In this document: positions 17,492 through 25,838 of the stretch, in pieces
How the letters are laid out: every line of letters begins with the position of its first letter
How positions within the stretch are numbered: the stretch's first letter is position 1
Origin: Pelagimonas sp.
Lineage (GTDB): Bacteria > Pseudomonadota > Alphaproteobacteria > Rhodobacterales > Rhodobacteraceae
Direction: 5' to 3'
Assembly: GCA_025210345.1 (NCBI GenBank)
Contig: JAOARX010000024.1
Location: 62,001 to 126,000, forward strand
DNA length: 64,000 nucleotides
Translations under genes and position numbers: made by a program
The notes under the pieces: generated by a model
The model's database searches: none
What the model was told of the DNA's origin: nothing
What the model saw: the letters and a program-made list of their open reading frames with translations, nothing else

Positions 17492-18372
17492 CGGATCATC
17501 GGGATCGAATAGATCACCAAGGCGGCCCAGATCATCGGAAAGGCAATGGCGCGCGCCTGGCCAAAGGGTTCTCCGAACACGAACACAGCCACCAGCATGA
17601 TCATCGTCGGGGCGATATACTGCATGATGCCAATGGTCGACAGTCGCAACAGCTTGGCCCCATTGGCATAAAGGATCAGCGGCACGGCCGTCACGACACC
17701 ACATCCCAGCAACAACAGGGTGTTGGGGATATCGGTCAGCAAGTGACCTTTGCCCGTGACCCCAAGCCAGAAAACCCATCCCAACGCAAAGGGTGTCAGG
17801 ATCAACACCTCAAGCAAGAACCCCTGATTGGGGCCAACAGGCAGCGATTTCTTGAAAAAGGCATAAAACCCCCATGTCACGGTAAGCCCGATGGCAACCA
17901 TCGGCAAACTGCCGTTTTCAACGGTCAAAATCACGATCGCCACAAAGGTCAAACCGATGGCGGCCCATTGCATTTTGGTAAGTCCCTCGCGCAAGAGAAG
18001 CGAGGCCAACAAGATCGAAAACAAGGGATTGATGTAATACCCCAAAGCCGCGTCAAGGGCCTTTCCCTCGGCAATGGCCCAGACATAGATGCTCCAGTTC
18101 AGGGAAATCAACGCCGCTGTGACGCCGGCCATCAACAGGGTGCGCGGCGATTTCAACGCAGCTTTCAGGTCATCTGTGCGTTTGAGCACGATCAACAAAA
18201 TCCCGGCCACCGGAACGGACCACAACACCCGATGCGCCACCACTTCGGTCGCAGGGACATGTGCAAGAGCCTTCATGTAAAGCGGCAAGAACCCCCAAAG
18301 GAAATAGGCCCCAAACGCAAAAGCAAGCCCTTGAGGGGTATCACGATTCTCGGAAATATTAGCTGCACTCAT
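17470..18372 (-). CDS. rarD: RarD, EamA-family transporter
   Basis: 300 residues with ten hydrophobic segments in two EamA repeats, the RarD pattern (GAYFLWGFLPLYMKAL near the N-terminus, GYYINPLFSILLASLLLREG in the middle). The family exports metabolites; RarD's substrate is not established. AGGAGG precedes ATG 18372. The last 22 bases overlap the convergent SGNH hydrolase gene, with no room for a separate terminator. Confidence 0.88.
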   Translation of the reverse strand: MSAANISENRDTPQGLAFAFGAYFLWGFLPLYMKALAHVPATEVVAHRVLWSVPVAGILLIVLKRTDDLKAALKSPRTLLMAGVTAALISLNWSIYVWAIAEGKALDAALGYYINPLFSILLASLLLREGLTKMQWAAIGLTFVAIVILTVENGSLPMVAIGLTVTWGFYAFFKKSLPVGPNQGFLLEVLILTPFALGWVFWLGVTGKGHLLTDIPNTLLLLGCGVVTAVPLILYANGAKLLRLSTIGIMQYIAPTMIMLVAVFVFGEPFGQARAIAFPMIWAALVIYSIPMIRQMRAGK

Positions 18373-18518
18373 TCTGGCCTCCTGGCCCCGGCTTAGCGCG
18401 CTTAGGATCCGTTGCACAGCGCAATTCTTGTGAAGTGATTGATCACAAAAAGTGAAGGCCAGGTTGAGAGCGAACAAGCCAGTTTTGAACGGGCTTGCCA
18501 AGGCGCTTTATAAGCGCT

Positions 18519-20972
18519 TTACACCTTTACCCTTTCGGACTTGGGATCATACATCGGTTTGAGCGATGCTTCGGCCCGCACTTTTGCGCCGCAAACGTCG
18601 ATCTCATAGGTCGACCCCAAGACATCCGCCGCTTTCTCACCCTTACAGGGAACATACCCCAGCCCGATCGCGCCACCAAGCGTGTGACCATAGTTACCCG
18701 ACGACAGATAGCCGACATATTCCCCGTCCCGGATGATGGGCTCATTGTGGAACAACAGCGGTTCGGGATCGGTGAGTTTGAATTGGACCAGCCTGTTCTC
18801 AGGTCCGCTTTCTTTCCGGGCGATCACCGCTTCGCGCCCGATAAAATCGCTCCCCTTGTCAACCTTCACGGCAAAACCCAGCCCGGCATCGACCACGTGG
18901 TCTTCGCAGGTGATGTCATGCCCAAAGTGTCTGAACCCTTTCTCGATCCGGCAACTGTCCATCATGTGCATACCGCAGAGCTTAAGCCCCATGTCCTGCC
19001 CAGCCTCATGCAGCGTTTCGAACACATGGCCGGCCATGTCGCTGGAGACATAGATCTCCCAGCCCAGCTCACCCACATATGTCACGCGGTGCGCCCGTGC
19101 GAGCCCCATGCCGATCTCGATTTCCTGCGCGGTGCCAAAGGGGTTCACGGCATTGCTGAAATCATTTGGCGAGACCTTTTCAAGCAGCTTGCGGGCGTTC
19201 GGCCCCATCACCGCCAGAACCCCCTCGCCCGCGGTCACATCGGTGATCACAACATTGAAAGCCCCCGCGTGACGCATCATCCAGGTCTGATCTGCCAGTC
19301 GCGTCGCGGCGGGTGTCACCACCAGATAGGAGGTTTCCGTCAACCGCGTCACGGTCACGTCCGCCTCGATGCCGCCCGATCTATTCAGGAATTGGGTATA
19401 GACAATTTTGCCATTGGCGACCGAGTAGTCGCCCCCACCGATATAGTTCATAAAGCGCTCGGCATCTGGCCCTTCCACCCGGATCTTGCCAAAGGAAGAC
19501 ATGTCATACATGCCGACATTTTCCCGCACCGCGCGATGTTCGGCCGCCGAGTTCTCGAACCAGTTCTGGCGTTTCCACGTATAGTCGTACTCGGCCTTTT
19601 GACCTTCGTTCGCGAACCAGTTGGCACGCTCCCAGCCGGCCAATTCACCAAACACGGCCCCCTGCTCCTTCAGGTGATGATGGAAAGGCGTCCGGCGCAC
19701 GCCACGCGCGGTGGCCTTTTGGCGATAAGGAAAATGATCCGCGTACAACAGGCCCAAGGTCTCTTTCGAGCGCTCAAACAGATACTGTTTGTTTCCCTGG
19801 AACGGCTGCATGCGGCTGATGTCCACATCCCCCAGGTCAAAGGGTTTTTCCCCGCTGTCCATCCATTGTGCCAGCGCCATGCCCGCGCCGCCCGCAGACT
19901 GGATCCCGATCGAGTTAAAGCCAGCCGCAACCCAGACGTTGTCCATTTCCGGGGCAAGGCCCAAGTGATAGGCGTCATCCGGTGTAAAGCTCTCTGGGCC
20001 ATTAAAGAACGTGTGAATCCCCGCCTCGGCCAGCATCGGCATGCGGTTGACCGCGTCCTCAAGGATCGGTTCGAAATGGTCAAAGTCTTCGGGAAGCTGG
20101 TCAAACTCAAAATCCCCCGGGATGCCGTCCATCGCCCAGGGTTTGGCGTTGGGCTCAAAGGCGCCCAGCATCATTTTCCCTGCATCTTCCTTGTAATAGG
20201 CACATTCGTCCGGGACGCGCAGCACAGGAAGTTGTTCAAGCCCCTCAATCGGTTCAGAGACAATGTAGAAGTGTTCACAGGCATGCAGCGGAACGTTCAC
20301 CCCCGCCATACGCCCAACTTCGTGGCCCCACATGCCCGCACAGTTCACGATCATGTCACAGGCGATGTGGCCGCTTTCCTTGCCATCGTCGCTGACCCAA
20401 TCGACGCCCGTGACCTTGCGGCCCTCTTTCACGATCTCGGTGACCTTGATCCGTTCCTTGACAATTCCACCCCGCTGCCGTGCGCCCTTGGCCAGCGCCA
20501 GGGCAATATTCGCCGGGTCGCCCTGCCCATCAAGCGGCAGGTAAACCGCGCCTTTCACCCCTTCGAGGTTCAAATGGGGATACATTTCGGCCACGCGGGC
20601 GTTGTCGATCTCTTCGACCTCGACGCCAAAGGCACGCGCCATGGCAGCCTGACGATAGATTTCTTCCTTGCGCTCGTCCGTCAGCGCAACCGTGATCGAG
20701 CCCACGCGTTTGAACCCCGTGGCCACGCCTGTCTCTTCCTCTAGCGCGCCATAAAGCTCTTGGGAATACTTGGCCAACTTGGTCATATTCGCCGTAGCGC
20801 GCAGTTGCGCGATCAGACCGGCGGCATGCCATGTGGTGCCTGACGTGAGCTGTTTGCGTTCCAAAAGCACCACGTCTTTCCACCCCTGCTTTGTCAGGTG
20901 GTAGGCCACGGAACAGCCGACGACACCGCCGCCGATGATAACCACGCGGGCTTGATTTGGCAGTGAACTCAT
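18519..20972 (-). CDS. dimethylglycine/sarcosine dehydrogenase-like FAD and folate enzyme (paralog 1)
   Basis: 817 residues: N-terminal FAD-dependent DAO domain (about 8-370, dinucleotide loop GGGVVGCSVAYHL), an FAO linker, then GcvT and GcvT-C domains (about 430-800). His49 in TTWHAAGL matches the histidine that carries covalent FAD in dimethylglycine dehydrogenase. These enzymes oxidatively demethylate N-methylated glycines and pass formaldehyde to tetrahydrofolate, feeding one-carbon metabolism during glycine-betaine use. The start follows GGGGAGA. It is transcribed with the GlxA-type regulator (21057-22070) and paralog 2 upstream on the same strand. Substrate choice among dimethylglycine, sarcosine or related amines is unresolved. 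Confidence 0.88.
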   Translation of the reverse strand: MSSLPNQARVVIIGGGVVGCSVAYHLTKQGWKDVVLLERKQLTSGTTWHAAGLIAQLRATANMTKLAKYSQELYGALEEETGVATGFKRVGSITVALTDERKEEIYRQAAMARAFGVEVEEIDNARVAEMYPHLNLEGVKGAVYLPLDGQGDPANIALALAKGARQRGGIVKERIKVTEIVKEGRKVTGVDWVSDDGKESGHIACDMIVNCAGMWGHEVGRMAGVNVPLHACEHFYIVSEPIEGLEQLPVLRVPDECAYYKEDAGKMMLGAFEPNAKPWAMDGIPGDFEFDQLPEDFDHFEPILEDAVNRMPMLAEAGIHTFFNGPESFTPDDAYHLGLAPEMDNVWVAAGFNSIGIQSAGGAGMALAQWMDSGEKPFDLGDVDISRMQPFQGNKQYLFERSKETLGLLYADHFPYRQKATARGVRRTPFHHHLKEQGAVFGELAGWERANWFANEGQKAEYDYTWKRQNWFENSAAEHRAVRENVGMYDMSSFGKIRVEGPDAERFMNYIGGGDYSVANGKIVYTQFLNRSGGIEADVTVTRLTETSYLVVTPAATRLADQTWMMRHAGAFNVVITDVTAGEGVLAVMGPNARKLLEKVSPNDFSNAVNPFGTAQEIEIGMGLARAHRVTYVGELGWEIYVSSDMAGHVFETLHEAGQDMGLKLCGMHMMDSCRIEKGFRHFGHDITCEDHVVDAGLGFAVKVDKGSDFIGREAVIARKESGPENRLVQFKLTDPEPLLFHNEPIIRDGEYVGYLSSGNYGHTLGGAIGLGYVPCKGEKAADVLGSTYEIDVCGAKVRAEASLKPMYDPKSERVKV

Positions 20973-21056
20973 CTTTTTTCTCCCCTTGCGGAACCTGTCC
21001 CACGCATCTGACCCGTTTTCCCCCGAGCCAATGTATAAAATGCGACAGCAAATGTA

Positions 21057-22070
21057 CTAGATTATACCGATTTCGGAACTGACGGCGCCTTTTCGGCGTT
21101 CACGGCGCATCGCCCCGGGTGTCACTCCAAAGAACGATTTGTAGAGCGCGGAAAACCCGCTGGCAAAGCCACAGGCCAGTCCGACTTCGCGCACGCTCAT
21201 GTTGGTGTTGAGCAATAGATTGTTGGCCTTGGACAGGCGCAATTCGCGGTAGAAGGTGTTGGGTGTCGTGCTCAGATACGAGCGAAACTTGCGTTCCAGC
21301 GAGCGGTTGGAAATCCCCAGCACCGACACGATCTCGGAGATGGGCAGAGGATCTTCCATATTGGCCTGCATAATGCCGATACATTGGTCGAATTCCGGAT
21401 CGCCCGTCGTGTTGCTGCTGGCCCCGCCATAGGGCTGCTGGGTGTCGAAATCGCGGATTTTTTCGTGCAGCAGAATGTCCGCGACGGTCAGTTTCGCGGC
21501 TGCGCTCAGATGCTTGCCGACCAGTGTCAGTACCACATCCACGGTCGCACTCATGCCCGCGCAGGTCACGATCTGCCCATTGGCGGATGCAATCGCGTTC
21601 TTGGGGTCAAATGCGCCCAGTTGCTCGCGCAGCAAAAGGGTGTTTTCCCAATGGGTTGTGTGCTCATCCTCGAACAAGCCCGCATCCTTGATGTATCGGC
21701 CAGCGGCCTCCGCAAGGGCAAAGACCCGCGCCCCCCGAAACGCATAGGTTTTGATCGCGCTAGATAGCGAAAGCTGCGGGTGATCCGCATCGGCATTCCC
21801 GACAATAAACACATAGTGGGCATCAGGCCGCTGCGAGATTTTTTCGGTCTTGAGAAAAGCGCCGGCGGGACTTGCTTTCAGACCGCCGTCCACGCTGCAA
21901 AACCGCCATTCAAACCGGGGTTCCGATGTCACGCGGTTGGCGATGCGAAGCGTGTCCACGATCGCTGCCACCTCGGTCAAGACAAAACCCTGTGCGATGA
22001 TGACATCGACCAGCACCCGCTCTGGGGTGCTCTCATCTGTTAAGGTCTTCGGGGAAATCTGCGCGTTCAT
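21057..22070 (-). CDS. GlxA-type AraC-family transcriptional regulator
   Basis: 337 residues. The N-terminal DJ-1/PfpI-like domain (about 20-190: IIAQGFVLTEVAAIVDTLRIA, FIVGNADADHP) is followed by an AraC helix-turn-helix region (about 225-325: ISNRSLERKFRSYL, VREVGLACGFASGFSALYKS). This is the architecture of regulators such as GbdR that sense glycine betaine or dimethylglycine, which fits the two flanking dehydrogenase genes. ATG 22070 has a GAGGGA site; an earlier ATG at 22121 overlaps the upstream stop but leaves a strong hairpin in the coding region. It likely activates its neighbours (inference). Confidence 0.85.
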   Translation of the reverse strand: MNAQISPKTLTDESTPERVLVDVIIAQGFVLTEVAAIVDTLRIANRVTSEPRFEWRFCSVDGGLKASPAGAFLKTEKISQRPDAHYVFIVGNADADHPQLSLSSAIKTYAFRGARVFALAEAAGRYIKDAGLFEDEHTTHWENTLLLREQLGAFDPKNAIASANGQIVTCAGMSATVDVVLTLVGKHLSAAAKLTVADILLHEKIRDFDTQQPYGGASSNTTGDPEFDQCIGIMQANMEDPLPISEIVSVLGISNRSLERKFRSYLSTTPNTFYRELRLSKANNLLLNTNMSVREVGLACGFASGFSALYKSFFGVTPGAMRRERRKGAVSSEIGII

Positions 22071-22084
22071 ATGATCCCTCGCGG

Positions 22085-22111
22085 GCGGGCCCGCCACCTG
22101 TGCGGGCCCGC
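22085..22111. repeat. GC hairpin between dehydrogenase and regulator genes
   Basis: Two identical self-complementary decamers GCGGGCCCGC (22085-22094 and 22102-22111) flank CACCTGT and form a 10-bp stem. There is no T run, so it is not a standard terminator; it may attenuate translation of the downstream regulator or stabilise the upstream mRNA end. Confidence 0.6.
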
Positions 22112-22117
22112 GTTGTT

Positions 22118-24565
22118 TCATGCGCGGATTCGCGCGTTTTCCGGATCCCAGAGCGGCTGGTCTTCCTGCACGACGGCGCGGAATTTCTCGCCGTAGATCT
22201 CAACCTGCAACTCGGTGCCCGGCACCGCCAGATCCGTGCGGACCACGCCCAGCGCAATCGATGCGTTCACACGATAGCCCCAGCCACCCGAGGTGGTTTC
22301 CCCGACGATTTCGTCACCGGACCAGAGGCAGGACATATACGGCGCGTCACACGCCCCCGCATCCACAAGAAGCGTCACGAAACGCTTGGCGCTGCCTTGT
22401 TGCTTTTCGCTCTGCAACGCGGCTTTTCCGGGGAAATCCTGCGGTTTATCCAGTTTGACGAACCGCTCAAGCCCACCTTCAAACAGGCTGTAATCGGTCG
22501 AAAGATCCCCCTTCCAGGTGCGATACCCTTTCTCAAGGCGCAGCGAGTTGAGCGCATACATGCCAAAGGGCTTGGCCCCTGCCTCAAGGATCGCGGCATA
22601 GATCGCGGGCATGTGTTCGTTCAATGCGTGCACCTCCCAGCCCAGTTCCCCGGCGAAAGACACCCGCACCAGATCTGCGGGCTGCCCGGCGACGGTCGCT
22701 GCCTGATGGGTCAGCCAGCCGCTGTTCAGATCCGCATCCGAAAGCCCGGCAAGGATCTCGCGCGATGTGGGGCCGGTCACGATCAGAGTGTCACGGGTGG
22801 TGGTCAAATCGGTGACACTGACCCCCTCGGGCATCGCGTTCACCAGGATATCCCGATCGTGCCACTGTGCGGTGGCGGCGGTGATCATGACGAAATCATC
22901 CTCGCCCTGGCGTTTGCACGACATCTCGGTCAGGATCCGCCCCCGATCGTCGGCAATGTAGACAAGGTTCATGCGTCCGACCTTGGGCAGCCCACCGGTC
23001 ACGAGACCGCGCAGGGCTTCGGCCGCGCCCTCCCCCTGAACCGAGAACCGCGAAAAGCCCGGCAGATCCAGCACGCCGCAATGATCGCGCACCGCTTCGC
23101 ATTCTTCTTTGACGCGCTGCTCCCATGGGCCAGAACGGCCCCAGGTGTGCGTGGCCTCAAGCGATGTATCGTCGCCCGGCTGCGCAAACCAATTGGCGCG
23201 TTCCCAACCGTTATAGGCGCCCATGACACCCCCCAGTTCCTTGACCTTGTCATGCACCGGCGACAGCTTTTTGTCGCGCGCCGCGGGCCATTCATGGTGG
23301 GGGAAGTGCATCGCGTATTCGTTGCCGTAGACCTCCATGCCCTTCTGGTTGCAGTAATCCTGATCGGTGTAGTCGGTGTAGCGGCGCGGATCGCACGACC
23401 ACATGTCCCATTCGGTCTGGCCGTCAACAATCCATTCCGCCATCACCTTGCCTGCGCCGCCCCCCTGGGCGATGCCAAAGGTAAAGGTGTGGGCTTCGAA
23501 GGCGTTTTTCACACCGGGCATCGGGCCGATCATCGGCAGGCCATCCGGCGCATAGGGAATCGGTCCGTTGATCACGCTGGACACGCCCGAGGTTTCCATC
23601 AGCGGCACACGGGCCATGGCATCGACGACGATGTCTTCGATCCGGTCAAGATCCGGCTGCCAGAGCTGGAAGCTGAAATCATCCGGCATCTGATCGTCTT
23701 CGCCCATCCAATGCCCCTTGCAGTTGGGCTCATAAGGGCCAAGGTTATAGCCGTGCTTTTCCTGACGCAGGTAATAGGACACGTCCACATCGCGGATCAG
23801 CGGCAGCTTGCCCCCGTGCTCTTTGGACCAGGCTTCGACTTCGGGGATCTGCTCTGTCAACAGATACTGGTGCTCCATAACCATCGCGGGAACGGTCCGA
23901 CCACCAAAGGGTTTGAACCACTCACCCACACGTTGGGCATAGTAGCCCGCGGCGTTCACCACATAGTCACAGGCGATGTCGCCCTTTTCGGTATGCACCA
24001 CCCAGCTGCCATCGTCGTTTTGCGTCACGCCCGAAGCGGGGCAGAAACGGATGATTTTCTGGCCCATGTCGCGCGCGCCCTTGGCCAGAGCCTGCGTCAC
24101 CTGCGCCGGGTCAATGTCGCCATCGGTCGGATCCCACAGCACGCCCATCAGGTCATGGGTTTCGATAAAGGGATAGTGCTCTTTGGTTTCTTCCGGGGTC
24201 CACATCTCCATTTCGATGCCCTGGTAGCGGCCCATCGACAGGGCGCGTTCGAATTCCTGCATGCGCTCTTTGGTATGCGCCAGTCGGATCGAACCCGACT
24301 GGTGATAGTTCATCGGATAATCGACCTCTTCACCCAGACGCGCATAAAGCTCGGTCGAATAGCGCTGCATGTTCATGATCGACCACGCGTTCGAAAAGGT
24401 CGGCACGTTGCCCGCCGCATGCCAGGTCGACCCGGCGGTGAGTTCGTTTTTTTCGAGCAGAACACAATCGGTCCAGCCCTTCTTGGCCAGATGATACAAC
24501 GTCGAACATCCAACGATGCCGCCGCCGATGATGACCACGCGGGCCTGTGTTGGAAAATCGCTCAT
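22118..24565 (-). CDS. dimethylglycine/sarcosine dehydrogenase-like FAD and folate enzyme (paralog 2)
   Basis: 815 residues with the same architecture as the 18519-20972 product: N-terminal DAO domain (GGGIVGCSTLYHLAKKGW), linker, GcvT and GcvT-C domains. His49 in STWHAAGN again matches the covalent-FAD histidine. The two proteins share layout but diverge strongly along their length, so different substrates are likely. GGAGGAGA precedes ATG 24565. It is first in a likely operon: paralog 2, GlxA-type regulator, paralog 1. The XRE-cupin regulator lies 44 bases upstream on the same strand. Confidence 0.88.
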   Translation of the reverse strand: MSDFPTQARVVIIGGGIVGCSTLYHLAKKGWTDCVLLEKNELTAGSTWHAAGNVPTFSNAWSIMNMQRYSTELYARLGEEVDYPMNYHQSGSIRLAHTKERMQEFERALSMGRYQGIEMEMWTPEETKEHYPFIETHDLMGVLWDPTDGDIDPAQVTQALAKGARDMGQKIIRFCPASGVTQNDDGSWVVHTEKGDIACDYVVNAAGYYAQRVGEWFKPFGGRTVPAMVMEHQYLLTEQIPEVEAWSKEHGGKLPLIRDVDVSYYLRQEKHGYNLGPYEPNCKGHWMGEDDQMPDDFSFQLWQPDLDRIEDIVVDAMARVPLMETSGVSSVINGPIPYAPDGLPMIGPMPGVKNAFEAHTFTFGIAQGGGAGKVMAEWIVDGQTEWDMWSCDPRRYTDYTDQDYCNQKGMEVYGNEYAMHFPHHEWPAARDKKLSPVHDKVKELGGVMGAYNGWERANWFAQPGDDTSLEATHTWGRSGPWEQRVKEECEAVRDHCGVLDLPGFSRFSVQGEGAAEALRGLVTGGLPKVGRMNLVYIADDRGRILTEMSCKRQGEDDFVMITAATAQWHDRDILVNAMPEGVSVTDLTTTRDTLIVTGPTSREILAGLSDADLNSGWLTHQAATVAGQPADLVRVSFAGELGWEVHALNEHMPAIYAAILEAGAKPFGMYALNSLRLEKGYRTWKGDLSTDYSLFEGGLERFVKLDKPQDFPGKAALQSEKQQGSAKRFVTLLVDAGACDAPYMSCLWSGDEIVGETTSGGWGYRVNASIALGVVRTDLAVPGTELQVEIYGEKFRAVVQEDQPLWDPENARIRA

Positions 24566-24609
24566 GTTCGGTCTCCTCCCCCCTGACGGGGTCTTGATGT
24601 GGTGTCTGG

Positions 24610-25191
24610 TTAGTAAACGGGGGGCGAAATCACCCAGACCGCCACTGCGGGGGTGTCATGGGGATTGGCCCAAAGAAAGGATTCACCCCTGATGCGAAAG
24701 CTGTCGCCTGGCTGGATCTGATAGACCTCACCGGCAATCGTGATTTCAAGCTGCCCCGAAAGCAGAAATCCCACTTCCTGCGTTGGGCGCGTCACGGGTA
24801 CGGTGATGGCCGAGTTGGGTTCAAAGGTGGAGTGCACCATCTCAAAGCTGTCGGTCAGATCCGGTGACAAAAGCGTTTCCGAAAGCCCGTCAATGCTGTG
24901 GCCGATGGGCCGGCGGGCATTGGCGCGCACCACCCGACCGGCCTCTTGCGGGACCGCAGCCGAGGGGCGCAGCAACATGGAAACGGGCACGTCAAACTCG
25001 GCCGCAAAGCTGCGCAGGTCTTCAAGCGTGGGGTCGCTGAGGTCACGCTCAACCTGGCTGATCCAGCCAACAGAGCGCCCCATGCGATCCGCAAGCTGCT
25101 GCAACGTCACCCCGCGCGCTTTGCGCAGCGCACGAATATCGGCGCCAAGCGTGTTCGGAGGGGGCGGGTGCGCGGTCATGTTGGGTCGCAT
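24610..25191 (-). CDS. XRE-cupin transcriptional regulator
   Basis: 193 residues: an N-terminal Cro/C1 helix-turn-helix (about 14-70: IRALRKARGVTLQQLADRMG, SVGWISQVERDLSDPTL) and a C-terminal cupin (about 115-190: EVGFLLSGQLEITIAGEVYQ, GDSFRI). Such regulators control amine, amino-acid or sulfonate catabolism and often bind their own promoter. A perfect inverted repeat lies directly upstream. Start may be ATG 25191 or ATG 25179; neither has a strong ribosome site. Position suggests control of the adjacent dimethylglycine-type genes. Confidence 0.85.
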   Translation of the reverse strand: MRPNMTAHPPPPNTLGADIRALRKARGVTLQQLADRMGRSVGWISQVERDLSDPTLEDLRSFAAEFDVPVSMLLRPSAAVPQEAGRVVRANARRPIGHSIDGLSETLLSPDLTDSFEMVHSTFEPNSAITVPVTRPTQEVGFLLSGQLEITIAGEVYQIQPGDSFRIRGESFLWANPHDTPAVAVWVISPPVY

Positions 25192-25192
25192 C

Positions 25193-25260
25193 TCGTGAAA
25201 TTTTCAGGGCTAATTTCACGAAACCATGGTCGGATGAAAAAATAAAGCATTTTTTCACGA
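25193..25260. promoter_or_regulatory. candidate operator upstream of the XRE-cupin regulator
   Basis: TCGTGAAATT (25193-25202) and AATTTCACGA (25212-25221) form a perfect 10-bp inverted repeat with 9-base spacing just upstream of the start codon. A further half-site TTTCACGA lies at 25253-25260. This is typical of an autoregulated XRE operator; binding is inferred. Confidence 0.6.
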
Positions 25261-25298
25261 TGCGACGCAGCAATTCCACGCCGCACCGCGGAATGCCG

Positions 25299-25754
25299 TC
25301 AAATACGGCAGAACGTGTCGTTTAAGATCGCTTGCAGCGCCTCTGCATCCGCAGTGGTAAAGGCGTTTGGCTGGTCACTGTCGATGTCCAGCACCGCGAT
25401 CAGCGCCCCCGAAGAATCGCTCACCGGCAGAACAATTTCCGAACGCGTGCTGGTTGCACAAGCGATGTGGCCGGGGAATGCGTCGACGTCATCCACCAGC
25501 TGAACCTGCCCTGTGCGGGCACATGCACCACAGACCCCCCGTGAGAACGGAATGGTCAGGCACCCGTGCCCCCCTTGATAGGGACCGATTTTCAAAAGCT
25601 CGGGCGCGGTTACGCGGTAAAATCCGGTCCAGTCAAAGCGATCATCCGCTTGATGAATCTCGCAGGCAAGTGTCGCCATCAACGCCACCGTATCGGTTTC
25701 CCCCTCGGTCAGCGCAGCTATGGTCTTGGCAAGGGTGTTGTAATCAACGGTCAT
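25299..25754 (-). CDS. msrC: free methionine-(R)-sulfoxide reductase (GAF domain)
   Basis: 151 residues, single GAF domain. All three cysteines typical of fRMsr are present: GGHGCLTIPF, GVCGACARTG and FPGHIACAT, with the WTGFYRV and RSEIVLPV stretches that define the family. It reduces free Met-R-sulfoxide using thioredoxin. Start at ATG 25754 (MTVDYNTLAK); longer versions run into a repeat element. Its neighbour on the same strand is the thiolase gene. Confidence 0.88.
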   Translation of the reverse strand: MTVDYNTLAKTIAALTEGETDTVALMATLACEIHQADDRFDWTGFYRVTAPELLKIGPYQGGHGCLTIPFSRGVCGACARTGQVQLVDDVDAFPGHIACATSTRSEIVLPVSDSSGALIAVLDIDSDQPNAFTTADAEALQAILNDTFCRI

Positions 25755-25813
25755 GGTGATCCCCAAGTGTCCCGGGAAGCGGGGCTCTGCCCCATCGCCT
25801 GCGGCGATTCCCC

Positions 25814-25837
25814 AGGATATTTGCAAAAAGGTGAAGG
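25814..25837. repeat. dispersed GGATATTT repeat, single copy
   Basis: AGGATATTTGCAAAAAGGTG begins at 25814 and matches the dispersed repeat motif with several changes. It fills the short gap between the thiolase stop and the msrC start, both on the minus strand. Confidence 0.5.
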
Positions 25838-25838
25838 G

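Noticed and set aside
18495-20744. A 749-codon plus-strand frame opposite the first FAD/GcvT dehydrogenase
   Set aside because: The minus strand encodes a full, recognisable enzyme; the plus-strand product has no family features.
22118-22121. Regulator start at ATG 22121 overlapping the upstream stop
   Set aside because: It would place the GC hairpin in the coding region and add 17 non-conserved residues; ATG 22070 has its own ribosome site.
22100-24586. An 828-codon plus-strand frame opposite the second dehydrogenase
   Set aside because: Same reason: a shadow of the real 815-residue enzyme on the minus strand.
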